A DNA stretch of 64,000 nt from assembly GCA_016185425.1 (NCBI GenBank), contig JACPNQ010000035.1, positions 126,001 to 190,000 on the forward strand, written 5' to 3'. This stretch comes from Acidobacteriota bacterium. GTDB lineage: Bacteria; Acidobacteriota; Terriglobia; Bryobacterales; Bryobacteraceae. Below are positions 16,811 through 27,736 of this stretch, piece after piece. Positions within the stretch are counted from its first letter, which is position 1. Every line of letters begins with the position of its first letter. The translations under genes were made by a program, and so were the position numbers. The notes beneath the pieces are model-generated. The model made no database searches. It was not told the origin of the DNA and worked only from the letters and a program-made list of their open reading frames with translations.

Positions 16811-17719
16811 TCAGCCGCTCACTGGCATCGAATTCTCGGCGCTGAACACGCACCCGCGCATCCTCGGCACGCCGCCTACCAAATCCTCGCCGCTGTAGTT
16901 CGAATAGACGGCGCGCAGCAAAAACTCGCCGGGCTGGTGGAAGTTCACCTCGGCCAGCAGCCTGGCCTCCTGCACTGCGCCGGCCGGCAGCCAAATCATC
17001 TGCAGGCCTTCTTCACGATCGGGCCGCAGGACAGCCTCCATCACCTCAATGGGCGGTGGCGTGATGCCGGGCTCAATCGACGGACGGAGACCGTAGTTCA
17101 AAGAACAGCGGTCGTAATAGGCGCCCTTGCCCAGCGATCGCGGGTGGTTGATCCAATACGACTCGGTACCCCGGTTCACAAAGCGCAGATTCACGGGCAG
17201 CACCTGCATTCCTACCTCCGCGCTCTCCGGCGTTGACATCTCAATCGACATCGTCCGCGCGGGATGGTTTCGCACCCGGAGCTCAATCTCCTGTAATCTG
17301 CGAAACAGTGGCTGGAGGTGCTGAATGCGTTCCGGTTCGTTCACGCCGATGTGCTTCACCGCTTCAATTCCGCCGGCAATGATCGTAATGCGGATGGCCA
17401 TGTCGGCCGGCTCGATGCGATACGGCGCTTCATCCATCAGGCCCACTTGATCCACCAGCTCGATCACATCCGCCAGCGCCTGCCGGCTGACGGTGCCCCG
17501 GTACAATCCGACTTCGTCTCCGCTGCCGTCGGTGATGGACCGCATGTTTTCGTAGGCGGCCTCACCGTTGCCGCGAAGTGTTAGCCGTTCCTCCCATTGC
17601 CGCAGGGACGAGCCCATCGGCGGACCGTAGACGATGTAGCGCTCCAACCCGAAGCCGGCGAGTACTCCTTCATGCCCAGCTTTGGCCGCGCCGAGTGACT
17701 TCCGCAGTATCGGATCCAT
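16811..17719 (-). CDS. Hypothetical protein of the LysM operon
   Basis: 302 residues, no signal peptide or membrane segment, and no family I recognise. It appears mostly beta-rich, with segments such as AIRITIIAGGIEAVKHIGV and a C-terminal domain (VLPVNLRFVNRGTESYWIN through EVNFHQPGEFLLRAVYSNYSG, quoted in parts) that reads like an Ig-type fold. It lies 41 nt after the O-methyltransferase and 10 nt before the trmJ-like gene on the same strand. Function is unknown. Confidence 0.72.
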   Translation of the reverse strand: MDPILRKSLGAAKAGHEGVLAGFGLERYIVYGPPMGSSLRQWEERLTLRGNGEAAYENMRSITDGSGDEVGLYRGTVSRQALADVIELVDQVGLMDEAPYRIEPADMAIRITIIAGGIEAVKHIGVNEPERIQHLQPLFRRLQEIELRVRNHPARTMSIEMSTPESAEVGMQVLPVNLRFVNRGTESYWINHPRSLGKGAYYDRCSLNYGLRPSIEPGITPPPIEVMEAVLRPDREEGLQMIWLPAGAVQEARLLAEVNFHQPGEFLLRAVYSNYSGEDLVGGVPRMRGCVFSAENSMPVSG

Positions 17720-17760
17720 TTATTTTGTCCATCACTTCGTAGTCGTAGTCTAAACCATAC

Positions 17761-18735
17761 TTAAGGGCACGTCCCGCCTAACGGCCGGCACTCAGCAAAA
17801 AAGCGGCCCGATGCTTGCCTGTAAGAGGCGGCGACAGTCAATCCAGCCTTCTCCGCAAGCTCACGAAACTCTTCGAGCCCATATTCCCTGCCGCCGGCCA
17901 GCACCATCATCAACAATGCGGGCGACGGCCTCTCACTGATATTTACGACCACACGGCCGTCCGCTCCCGCTGCTTCCGCACAGCGTTTCAACAGCGCTAG
18001 CGCTTGCTCTTCCGGCCAGTCGGCAAGCACGTTCTTCAACAAGTACAGATCGGCACCCGCCGGAAGCAAATCGAAAAAGCTCTGCCCGGAAACGGTCACA
18101 CGGTCCGAGACTCCCGCAGCTTGAAACACCGCCCCGGAGCGCGCGACGGTCTTTGGGAGATCAACCAGGATGCCGCGAACATGGGGGCGTGCCCGAAGAA
18201 TCTCGGCGAGAAGGGAGCCCGTACCGCCGCCTACGTCAACAACCGTGTGAACGCACTCCCAGTCAGTTTCGTTCGGCAGAACGGCGGGATCGGGCGTTCC
18301 GTGCCCCGCCGGGCCCATCAGCGCGTCGAACTCCTCAGCGATAGCGGGGTTGGCGTCGAGGTCGTCCCAAAAGGAGCGTCCGAACGCTTCGCGATACGCA
18401 GGCTTGCCGGTGCGCACGGCGGAGAGCATGGTGCTCCACGCCCCCGCCATCCGGCCGCCGAATCCGTCCAGGTCCATGCCGAGGCGAACACCGGTATCCA
18501 TCAGTTGGCGTGCCTCGTCGTTCAACGCGAAACGGCCGGACTCGGGTTCTATGAAGACTCCTCTTTCGACCAGGTGGCGAAGGCAACGATGGAGGAATTC
18601 CGGATTCGCTCCCGCCGCGGCCGCGAGGTCGTTAATCTGCGCTTTGCCTGCGTCAATGTGCTCGGCAATCCGCAACGTCACGGCCACATGCACTGCCCAG
18701 GGCGTGCTCAGGTCGCTCAATTCCCAAATGGTCAT
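17761..18735 (-). CDS. SAM-dependent O-methyltransferase (acetylserotonin-OMT-like family)
   Basis: 324 residues from ATG 18735 (MTIWELSDLSTPWAVHVA), which removes an overlap with the previous gene. A winged-helix dimerisation domain (LAAAAGANPEFLHRCLRHLVERGVF, in part) precedes a Rossmann methyltransferase domain with the SAM-binding loop VVDVGGGTGSLLAEILRA, the ILVDLPKTV acidic loop and LYLLKNVLADWPEEQALALL, where the catalytic base of plant-type OMTs is usually His in a LHDW context. Here that position reads LADW, so the general base may be replaced. The family methylates small hydroxylated aromatics. It sits between two unknown genes of the LysM operon. A paralogue lies at 56.6 kb with LHDW intact. 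Confidence 0.87.
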   Translation of the reverse strand: MTIWELSDLSTPWAVHVAVTLRIAEHIDAGKAQINDLAAAAGANPEFLHRCLRHLVERGVFIEPESGRFALNDEARQLMDTGVRLGMDLDGFGGRMAGAWSTMLSAVRTGKPAYREAFGRSFWDDLDANPAIAEEFDALMGPAGHGTPDPAVLPNETDWECVHTVVDVGGGTGSLLAEILRARPHVRGILVDLPKTVARSGAVFQAAGVSDRVTVSGQSFFDLLPAGADLYLLKNVLADWPEEQALALLKRCAEAAGADGRVVVNISERPSPALLMMVLAGGREYGLEEFRELAEKAGLTVAASYRQASGRFFAECRPLGGTCP

Positions 18736-18740
18736 CGCCA

Positions 18741-19775
18741 CTAGAATCTCCGCAGTGCCGGCATTCCATCCACCCACACCGCCTCATACCGGTTATTCGT
18801 TGTGGTCAGTATGGGAAAACTGTATCCGGACCCGGCATCGGAACGAATGGCTTCCACAATCCGCTTCCGCAGCCAGATCAGGTCGCCCTGCTGGTCCACG
18901 CCGGTGACGAAGGGCACAGGAGAGTTCTGGCTCTTATAGTAGAAGACGGCGGCGGATTGGAGATGTCCTGGAGCCAGGAACTCGATGGTTGTTCGCCGCC
19001 AGACGCAATCGCCCTTTGCAAAATCGAACTGTGCCTCCAGCAGGACGTAGGCGCCATCGGCGGCACTCTCGGCGATCATCGCCAACGCCGGCCTGCCCTT
19101 CACGCCGGCGTGAAGAGCCATGCGGTGGCGGGCCATCAACCGGTATCGTCCCTCCGCCGTTCCTTTCGCTTCCTTCCCCTTGCCGGCCCGGAACAAGAGA
19201 GCCGACGCGGAAAGTACTCCTTCGGCATCGTTGACATTCGCGACAACCGCCGCGCCTCCATCGCCTGATGGCACTGGAACAGAAATGGAGCGCGCCGGAG
19301 CGGCCTCCCGCTCCCAAGCCTGTTCTACGATGACTTGCGCCTCGCCGTTCCGCTTGGCGGCGTAGCGCCGCCGAAGTAGTTTGCCTCCGCGCCAGGCGTA
19401 GACGTGTAGCTCCTGATTGGAAGCGACGATCGGGCGGTCGATGATCCGTTCCCCGTCCACCACCAGCGACGAGAGCGGCGTAGGATGATGAACCGCCTGC
19501 CCGAACAGCGCGTTGCCGCTGCGCCACAGCAGCCAGAATTGATCCAGCTTCGCAAGCAACTGCCCGGCCTCGGGAATCAGGACCATTGTCCCCGGCGGAG
19601 CCCTCCGCTCCCAATCGAAACCCCGGAAGAGTTCTACTTCCCCATGGTCCGCGCGAGTTTCGTGAAATTCAAATGTTCCAAGCCGCCCCGTGGCGGCATC
19701 CGCGTGCACCACGAGCAACTCCGTCGATTTTCCATCGTATAAAGCGGCCGTCGCCGTTCCCGCCGGACTCTCCAT
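18741..19775 (-). CDS. Hypothetical protein, repeat-rich, LysM operon
   Basis: 344 residues, no signal peptide. The sequence looks like a beta-propeller or other all-beta fold: repeated short blocks ending in W or F with Asp-Gly turns (AALYDGKSTELLVVHADAAT, LFRGFDWERR, YEAVWVDGMPALRRF). I find no recognised domain. It starts 6 nt after the LysM gene, so the two are almost certainly co-translated, and ends 5 nt before the methyltransferase. A role with the LysM protein is inferred from position only. Confidence 0.72.
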   Translation of the reverse strand: MESPAGTATAALYDGKSTELLVVHADAATGRLGTFEFHETRADHGEVELFRGFDWERRAPPGTMVLIPEAGQLLAKLDQFWLLWRSGNALFGQAVHHPTPLSSLVVDGERIIDRPIVASNQELHVYAWRGGKLLRRRYAAKRNGEAQVIVEQAWEREAAPARSISVPVPSGDGGAAVVANVNDAEGVLSASALLFRAGKGKEAKGTAEGRYRLMARHRMALHAGVKGRPALAMIAESAADGAYVLLEAQFDFAKGDCVWRRTTIEFLAPGHLQSAAVFYYKSQNSPVPFVTGVDQQGDLIWLRKRIVEAIRSDAGSGYSFPILTTTNNRYEAVWVDGMPALRRF

Positions 19776-19781
19776 GATCCC

Positions 19782-21002
19782 CTAGCTACCGTGTACGTCC
19801 TTCAGCTTTCCTTGCGTGCCCGCACCGCAAATGCCATCAACCGTCAGGTTGTTGTCGCACTGAAACTCTTCCACGGCGCTCTTGAAGTTCATGTCTGAAG
19901 CGTCCTTCGCGTCGCCCGCCCGGTACCCAAGATTGTTCAGGCGCCAGACCTGTCCGCTTAGTTCCTCCACCGGATCCAGGTGACCGAGCTTCAAACCGAG
20001 AGCAAATCCCTTCACAGTGAGCTTGCCCACCTTCTCCCCTTGCGGGTCGACGGACTTCTTCGTGGCGCTGCCATCGCCAGCCGTTTTGATCTTCTCGCTG
20101 CCATCGAGCTGGATATCCAACTCGGTGTCGACGACGGGGTTGCCCGCCCAGTCCAGCACGACGATCTTCAATTGCACGGGATCGCCGATTGTTTGGAAAG
20201 TGGAATACTCCGTTGTGGGAGCGCTCTCTTCTTTCTTCTGTTTGGCCGGAATCTCCAGCAGGTCGCCGGGGTAAAGCACGTTCGGATTGCGTTTGGCCTT
20301 CAACGAGGCATTCTTGCCGTCGTCCCAAATGGTCTTCCAGGAGAGAAAACCGGCATCGGCCGCAATGCTGGCAATGTGATCGCCCTGCACTACCTTATAG
20401 GGTCCTGCCGCTATCTTCGGCGCGCCCTTGAGCAGAGTCACCGCCGCGCCGTCAGCGAAATTCGAGGACTTCGCCCACTCCCGTCCGTCGATGTCGGGGA
20501 AGCGCACTTTGCAGGTACCCGGATCGATGCCGTCCTTGCGGAACGAGCCCTTGTCCGACAGCGTGCCCTTCTCCACCGTGCCATCGGGGAGCGTCAACTC
20601 CACAGCCAATCCTTTTACGGGGTGCTTATTCTTGTCGAGCAGCTCGATTTCGACCCACGTCTTCTTCGTCGACTTCTCCGGGTCGGAAGCCTTTCTCGGA
20701 CCGCTCGAACCCATGTCGCTGAGAGACGCGTCCGCTTTGATCTGGGGGAGATCCACAATCCCCAAGCTCCACCGGCCCGCCGTCACGCGCTTGATAGTCT
20801 CGTCCACAACCAGGGGGTCGGCCAGGCGCTGGACAACGGAACCGACTTCCCCGACCAGCAACTGCCGCAACGCCTGAATGGCGGTCGGATCGAGCCGCAC
20901 GCGGCGCAGTAACGTCGCGCTGCCCACGTCGACTGAAGGATTCCGCGACGGCACGTTGGAGACGTGAACGATTTTACCTGCGATGCGGATGCTAACTGTC
21001 AT
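19782..21002 (-). CDS. LysM and peptidoglycan-binding domain protein with carboxypeptidase-regulatory-like domain
   Basis: 406 residues, no signal peptide. Approximate domain order: an uncharacterised N-terminal region (1-105); a transthyretin-like beta domain (WVEIELLDKNKHPVKGLAVEL, DPGTCKVRFPDIDG; about 113-185); a LysM domain (YKVVQGDHIASIAADAGF to VLYPGDLLEIP; about 202-255); a second beta domain (about 275-335); and a PG_binding_1 segment (LNNLGYRAG...FQCDNNLTVDGICGAGTQ) at the C-terminus. This layout occurs in proteins linked to contractile-tail or type VI secretion devices, where LysM proteins help baseplate assembly, but no tail genes are visible here. It heads an eight-gene minus-strand run and starts next to the origin. 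Confidence 0.85.
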   Translation of the reverse strand: MTVSIRIAGKIVHVSNVPSRNPSVDVGSATLLRRVRLDPTAIQALRQLLVGEVGSVVQRLADPLVVDETIKRVTAGRWSLGIVDLPQIKADASLSDMGSSGPRKASDPEKSTKKTWVEIELLDKNKHPVKGLAVELTLPDGTVEKGTLSDKGSFRKDGIDPGTCKVRFPDIDGREWAKSSNFADGAAVTLLKGAPKIAAGPYKVVQGDHIASIAADAGFLSWKTIWDDGKNASLKAKRNPNVLYPGDLLEIPAKQKKEESAPTTEYSTFQTIGDPVQLKIVVLDWAGNPVVDTELDIQLDGSEKIKTAGDGSATKKSVDPQGEKVGKLTVKGFALGLKLGHLDPVEELSGQVWRLNNLGYRAGDAKDASDMNFKSAVEEFQCDNNLTVDGICGAGTQGKLKDVHGS

Positions 21003-21230
21003 GGGACGATCACCGAAGCCTATTTCAACACTATTCGAGTCTCTACGCTATGGAAAGCGGGATTCCCGGTCAATTCCCGTCATGGGCATAGAAAACGGTG
21101 TGTAACTAACGTAAACGCGCCGTTGTAACGCAAGGGAAACAAATTCAATGGGAAATGTTTTCTATATGAAAATAAAGGAGTTATTCGTTTTGATAGTACT
21201 TGTAATTTTCCTGGTGTCCTGTGCTAGACT

Positions 21231-21259
21231 GGGGTTCCGCCCGGCCTTTCCGGGACCCC
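21231..21259 (+). other. GC-rich hairpin in the dnaA leader
   Basis: GGGGTTCC (21231-21238) pairs with GGGACCCC (21252-21259), eight base pairs including one G-U, with a 13-nt loop. No U-run follows directly, so it is not a plain intrinsic terminator. If transcription starts near 21237 the stem would be cut, so its role depends on the true start site. Confidence 0.45.
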
Positions 21260-21325
21260 TGACGGTGATCGTAAAGAGATTTTCTCCTCGGGGAACTAAA
21301 TCACTACAACTATAGTTTCAACTGG

Positions 21326-21346
21326 TTTTCCACAGGCTGTGGAAAA
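21326..21346. promoter_or_regulatory. Palindromic DnaA-box pair 50 nt upstream of dnaA
   Basis: TTTTCCACA at 21326-21334 and its inverse TGTGGAAAA at 21338-21346 form an almost perfect palindrome: 10-bp arms around one base. Both arms fit the consensus TTWTNCACA. The site could serve dnaA autorepression, origin binding, or both. Confidence 0.75.
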
Positions 21347-21395
21347 TCTGAGGGAAACTCTTTGCGTTTTCGTCCGGGCTACAAACTTCCGTCAT

Positions 21396-22715
21396 ATGAG
21401 TACTTGGGATCGCATCAAGCACCACTTATCAACGTCTGTAAGTGCCGAGAGTTTTCGGAACTGGCTCGCTCCGACGGAGCAGCAGGAGGAGTTTGGAAAT
21501 ACGTTGGTGGTCCGGGTGCCGAACGAAACAGCCAAGACCTGGATGGAGCAAGAGTACGCGGAGCGCGTTTTTAGTGCAATAAATGCACTAAAACTCGACA
21601 TTTTGAACGTTATTTACGACGTAAAATCGGCTCCTCCCCCACTCTCCGCGATGATCAAGAGTAAAGACGGCCCGCCCCCCGAGCTCACCTTCTCTTCCCC
21701 AGCCACGCAGCTCAACCCCCGTTATACATTTGATTCCTTTGTGGTCGGATCCTGCAATCAGTTCGCCCACGCCGCCGCCCGCGCCGTGGCCGACCATCCC
21801 GCCAACCGATACAACCCATTGTTCATTTACGGCGGAGTAGGGATGGGGAAAACCCATTTAATGCACGCAATTGGGCGCTCGCTGATGGAGCACAGGACGG
21901 GGATGCGGATTGTTTATACGTCGAGCGAGCGATTCATGAACGAGATGATCGCGTCGATTCGCACGGACCGGATGCCCCAGTTCCATCAGCACTACCGGAA
22001 CGCCGATGCGTTGCTGGTTGACGACGTCCAGATTCTCGCCAACCGGGAGCGGACGCAGGAAGAGTTCTTCCATACTTTCAACGAATTGTATGAGCACGGC
22101 AAGCAGATCGTGATCTCCTCGGACCGGCCTCCCAAGGAGGTTTCCGGATTGCTCGATCGTCTGCGCAGCCGATTTGAGTGGGGGTTGATGGTCGATGTGC
22201 AGCCGCCGGATCTCGAAACGAAAATGGCGATTCTCGATAAGAAGTCCGAAGCCGAGGGTGTGTCGCTGCCGGAGGATGTGCGGATTCATATCGCCACGAA
22301 GACGAAATCGAACGTACGAGAGCTGGAGGGTGCCTTGGTAAAGCTAATCGCCTATTCGAGCGTCACCGACTCGCCGATCTCACTGGCGATGGCACAGCAA
22401 GTGCTAAAGAACCTCTCAGCAGGCGCGGAGAAGCGGATCACGATTGAGTCGATCATCAAAGCAGTGGCGGATAAGTTCAACCTGCAGCCGGCGCAGTTGA
22501 AGCAGAAGACGAACGTGCAGCAGATCGCCTACCCGCGGCAGATCGCGATGTATCTGTGCAAGGAACTCACCCCAGCGTCGCTACCGGAGATCGGCCGGCA
22601 CTTCAATGGGAAGCATCACACCACGGTGTTGCACTCGGTGCAGAAGATCGACAAACTGCGGCAGCGTGACGCGGACTTGAACAGGATTATTCACAGCATC
22701 ACCGATGCGTTTTGA
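21396..22715 (+). CDS. dnaA: Chromosomal replication initiator DnaA
   Basis: 439 residues from ATG 21396 (MSTWDRIKHHLSTSVSAESFRNWLAP), the usual DnaA domain I start. A GTG at 21339 in the same frame lies within the DnaA-box palindrome and is unlikely. Domain III shows Walker A GGVGMGKTHLMHAIG, Walker B ALLVDDVQIL, the arginine-finger region and sensor 2. Domain IV holds the DNA-binding signature GKHHTTVLHSVQKI. It binds DnaA boxes and opens the origin DNA. No Shine-Dalgarno is obvious before the ATG. The gene order dnaA-dnaN-gyrB marks the origin; recF is absent between dnaN and gyrB. Confidence 0.98.
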   Translation: MSTWDRIKHHLSTSVSAESFRNWLAPTEQQEEFGNTLVVRVPNETAKTWMEQEYAERVFSAINALKLDILNVIYDVKSAPPPLSAMIKSKDGPPPELTFSSPATQLNPRYTFDSFVVGSCNQFAHAAARAVADHPANRYNPLFIYGGVGMGKTHLMHAIGRSLMEHRTGMRIVYTSSERFMNEMIASIRTDRMPQFHQHYRNADALLVDDVQILANRERTQEEFFHTFNELYEHGKQIVISSDRPPKEVSGLLDRLRSRFEWGLMVDVQPPDLETKMAILDKKSEAEGVSLPEDVRIHIATKTKSNVRELEGALVKLIAYSSVTDSPISLAMAQQVLKNLSAGAEKRITIESIIKAVADKFNLQPAQLKQKTNVQQIAYPRQIAMYLCKELTPASLPEIGRHFNGKHHTTVLHSVQKIDKLRQRDADLNRIIHSITDAF

Positions 22716-22884
22716 ACGAGTTGCGGGGTTTCCCACAGACCCTGCCCTGAAAGGCCTGAGGATTCCTGTGGAGGGAAAACGGACCTCCTGGAGATCCTCC
22801 GATTCCCACCATGGATTCCAAAAGGCGAGATGACGGCAAGCTCTTTTTTTTAGTATAATTTAGAGAGAATTCAACATATCCACA
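22687..22884. other. dnaA-dnaN intergenic region, candidate origin core
   Basis: DnaA-box-like sites: TTATTCACA at 22687-22695 (inside the dnaA 3' end, exact consensus), TTTCCCACA at 22729-22737 (one mismatch) and ATATCCACA at 22876-22884 (one mismatch). An AT-rich tract with a run of T (22841-22875) separates the last two and could be the unwinding element. With the palindromic boxes upstream of dnaA this suggests a bipartite origin. Confidence 0.6.
22830..22859 (+). promoter_or_regulatory. Putative sigma70 promoter of dnaN
   Basis: ATGACG at 22830-22835, an 18-nt spacer, then a perfect TATAAT at 22854-22859. Transcription would start near 22866, giving a leader of about 108 nt before dnaN. 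The box overlaps the AT-rich candidate unwinding tract. Confidence 0.55.
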
Positions 22885-22973
22885 ACCCCTACTATTCCGG
22901 TACCTATTTCGTAATGAACAAATAGGGAAGAACACTGGAAACGAGAACCGGGGGAGGGGCAGAGGCAACGACG

Positions 22974-26529
<3,556 letters not shown>

Positions 26530-26593
26530 CGGCAACGAAGAGGAAGCGAAGAAGTTGCTGGAACTTTAGACTGCGTCCATCGTAGTCTTCGAC

Positions 26594-27736
26594 ATGCGAT
26601 TTGCGATTTTGGCTCTCTGCTGCGCTTGTGCGCCGGCGCAGGAGATCCGGCGGCTGGATGGGTCAACGCTTTCGTTTGCGGAGGCGGACGAGATTGCGCG
26701 CGAGGTGCTGCGAGCGAATGCCGTCACCGGCGCACAACTTGCCGTGATTGATGACGGCAAGACGGTATGGTCGCGTGCGTTTGGGTTGCGTCGATTAACA
26801 CCCAACCTCCCGATGGAGACGTCGACGAATATATGGGCGGCTTCGATTACGAAGAGTGTCTTCGCGACGTATGTGCTGGGCCTGGCGGCGCGTGGCGAGT
26901 TCAATCTGGATGTGCCCGTGGCCAAGCAGTTGATTGGGCCGCTGCAGTCATTCGGGCCGTATATCGGAAAGGCGAATTCGTTGGTTCGCGATCCGCGGTG
27001 GCTGCGAGTGACCCCGCGGATGCTGATGTCCCACACGTCGGGTTTGGCGAACTTTGCCGCGATGGAGCCGGATAAACGAATGCATTTGCACTTTGCGCCG
27101 GGGAGCTCGTATCGGTACTCGGGTGAAGGGTTGAACCTGCTGCAGTTCCTGGTGGAGCAGAAGATGGGCCAGCCACTGGAGGTGTTGCTGCAGGAGGCGG
27201 TGTTCGGGCCGTTGGGCATGACACGGACGGGGATGATCTACCGGGAGGAGTTTGCGGAGAATGTGGCCGACCGGTTCGGGAGCGACGGACAGTTTCTGGC
27301 GCAAACCAAGCGATTTCCGGCACGCGGAGCGGGGAGCATGGCGACCACGATTGAGGATCTGTGCCGGTATACGGAGGCTCTGCTGGCAGGACCGGTGCTA
27401 CCGGAAATCATGAAGCCGGTCATGAGGCTCCGATCGCTGCACCAGTTTCCATTGCAGCCGAATGAGCCCGAGGGCGAAGAGGCAAAGCGTGTGGGGCTGG
27501 CGTATGGCGCGGGTTGGGGCCTATTGACGAAGACGCCGTTCGGGCCCGCCTTTTTCAAAGAAGGCCATGGTGACGGCGCGCAGACCTATATGATCTGTTT
27601 CACGGACCGGAAGACATGCATGATTCTGCTTACCAACAGCGACAACGGTGAACGTGCGTTCCAGCCACTGATGGAGCGGATATTCGGCAACACCGTGACG
27701 CCGTGGGAGTGGGAAGGCTACTTGTTCGCCAGGTAG
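26594..27736 (+). CDS. Secreted serine hydrolase, beta-lactamase/class C-like fold
   Basis: 380 residues. A short hydrophobic N-terminus with Cys residues (MRFAILALCCACAPAQ) suggests export. The SxxK motif is S84-ITK-K87 in AASITKSVFATYV, the Tyr motif is YRYSGEGLN near residue 175, and the third motif is HGDG in KEGHGDGAQTYMICF, in place of the usual KTG/HTG. This is the Beta-lactamase (PF00144) family, including esterases and D-aminopeptidases; antibiotic resistance should not be assumed. Its 3' end overlaps the convergent allophanate hydrolase gene by 19 nt. Confidence 0.88.
   Translation: MRFAILALCCACAPAQEIRRLDGSTLSFAEADEIAREVLRANAVTGAQLAVIDDGKTVWSRAFGLRRLTPNLPMETSTNIWAASITKSVFATYVLGLAARGEFNLDVPVAKQLIGPLQSFGPYIGKANSLVRDPRWLRVTPRMLMSHTSGLANFAAMEPDKRMHLHFAPGSSYRYSGEGLNLLQFLVEQKMGQPLEVLLQEAVFGPLGMTRTGMIYREEFAENVADRFGSDGQFLAQTKRFPARGAGSMATTIEDLCRYTEALLAGPVLPEIMKPVMRLRSLHQFPLQPNEPEGEEAKRVGLAYGAGWGLLTKTPFGPAFFKEGHGDGAQTYMICFTDRKTCMILLTNSDNGERAFQPLMERIFGNTVTPWEWEGYLFAR

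Larger units (their letters stand above)
21003..21395. promoter_or_regulatory. dnaA upstream region (candidate part of oriC)
   Basis: No gene is visible in these 393 bases. The 21140-21215 stretch is clearly AT-rich. A possible dnaA promoter is TTGTAA at 21200-21205 with TAGACT at 21225-21230, but the 19-nt spacing is long. Downstream come a GC-rich hairpin and a palindromic pair of DnaA boxes, listed separately. The divergent LysM gene promoter must also lie here; a TTGACC on the minus strand near 21068-21073 is a weak candidate. Confidence 0.6.

Noticed and set aside
19782-21002. Type VI secretion or phage-tail locus
   Set aside because: Only one LysM/PG-binding protein is present; no sheath, tube, baseplate or ATPase genes are in the window.
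21339-21395. GTG start giving a longer DnaA
   Set aside because: The GTG lies inside the palindromic DnaA-box pair, and the 19 extra residues do not resemble any DnaA N-terminus.
26594-27736. Antibiotic-resistance beta-lactamase
   Set aside because: It has the fold and SxxK, but the third motif is HGDG and the sequence is of the broad PF00144 esterase/peptidase type. Resistance is not supported.
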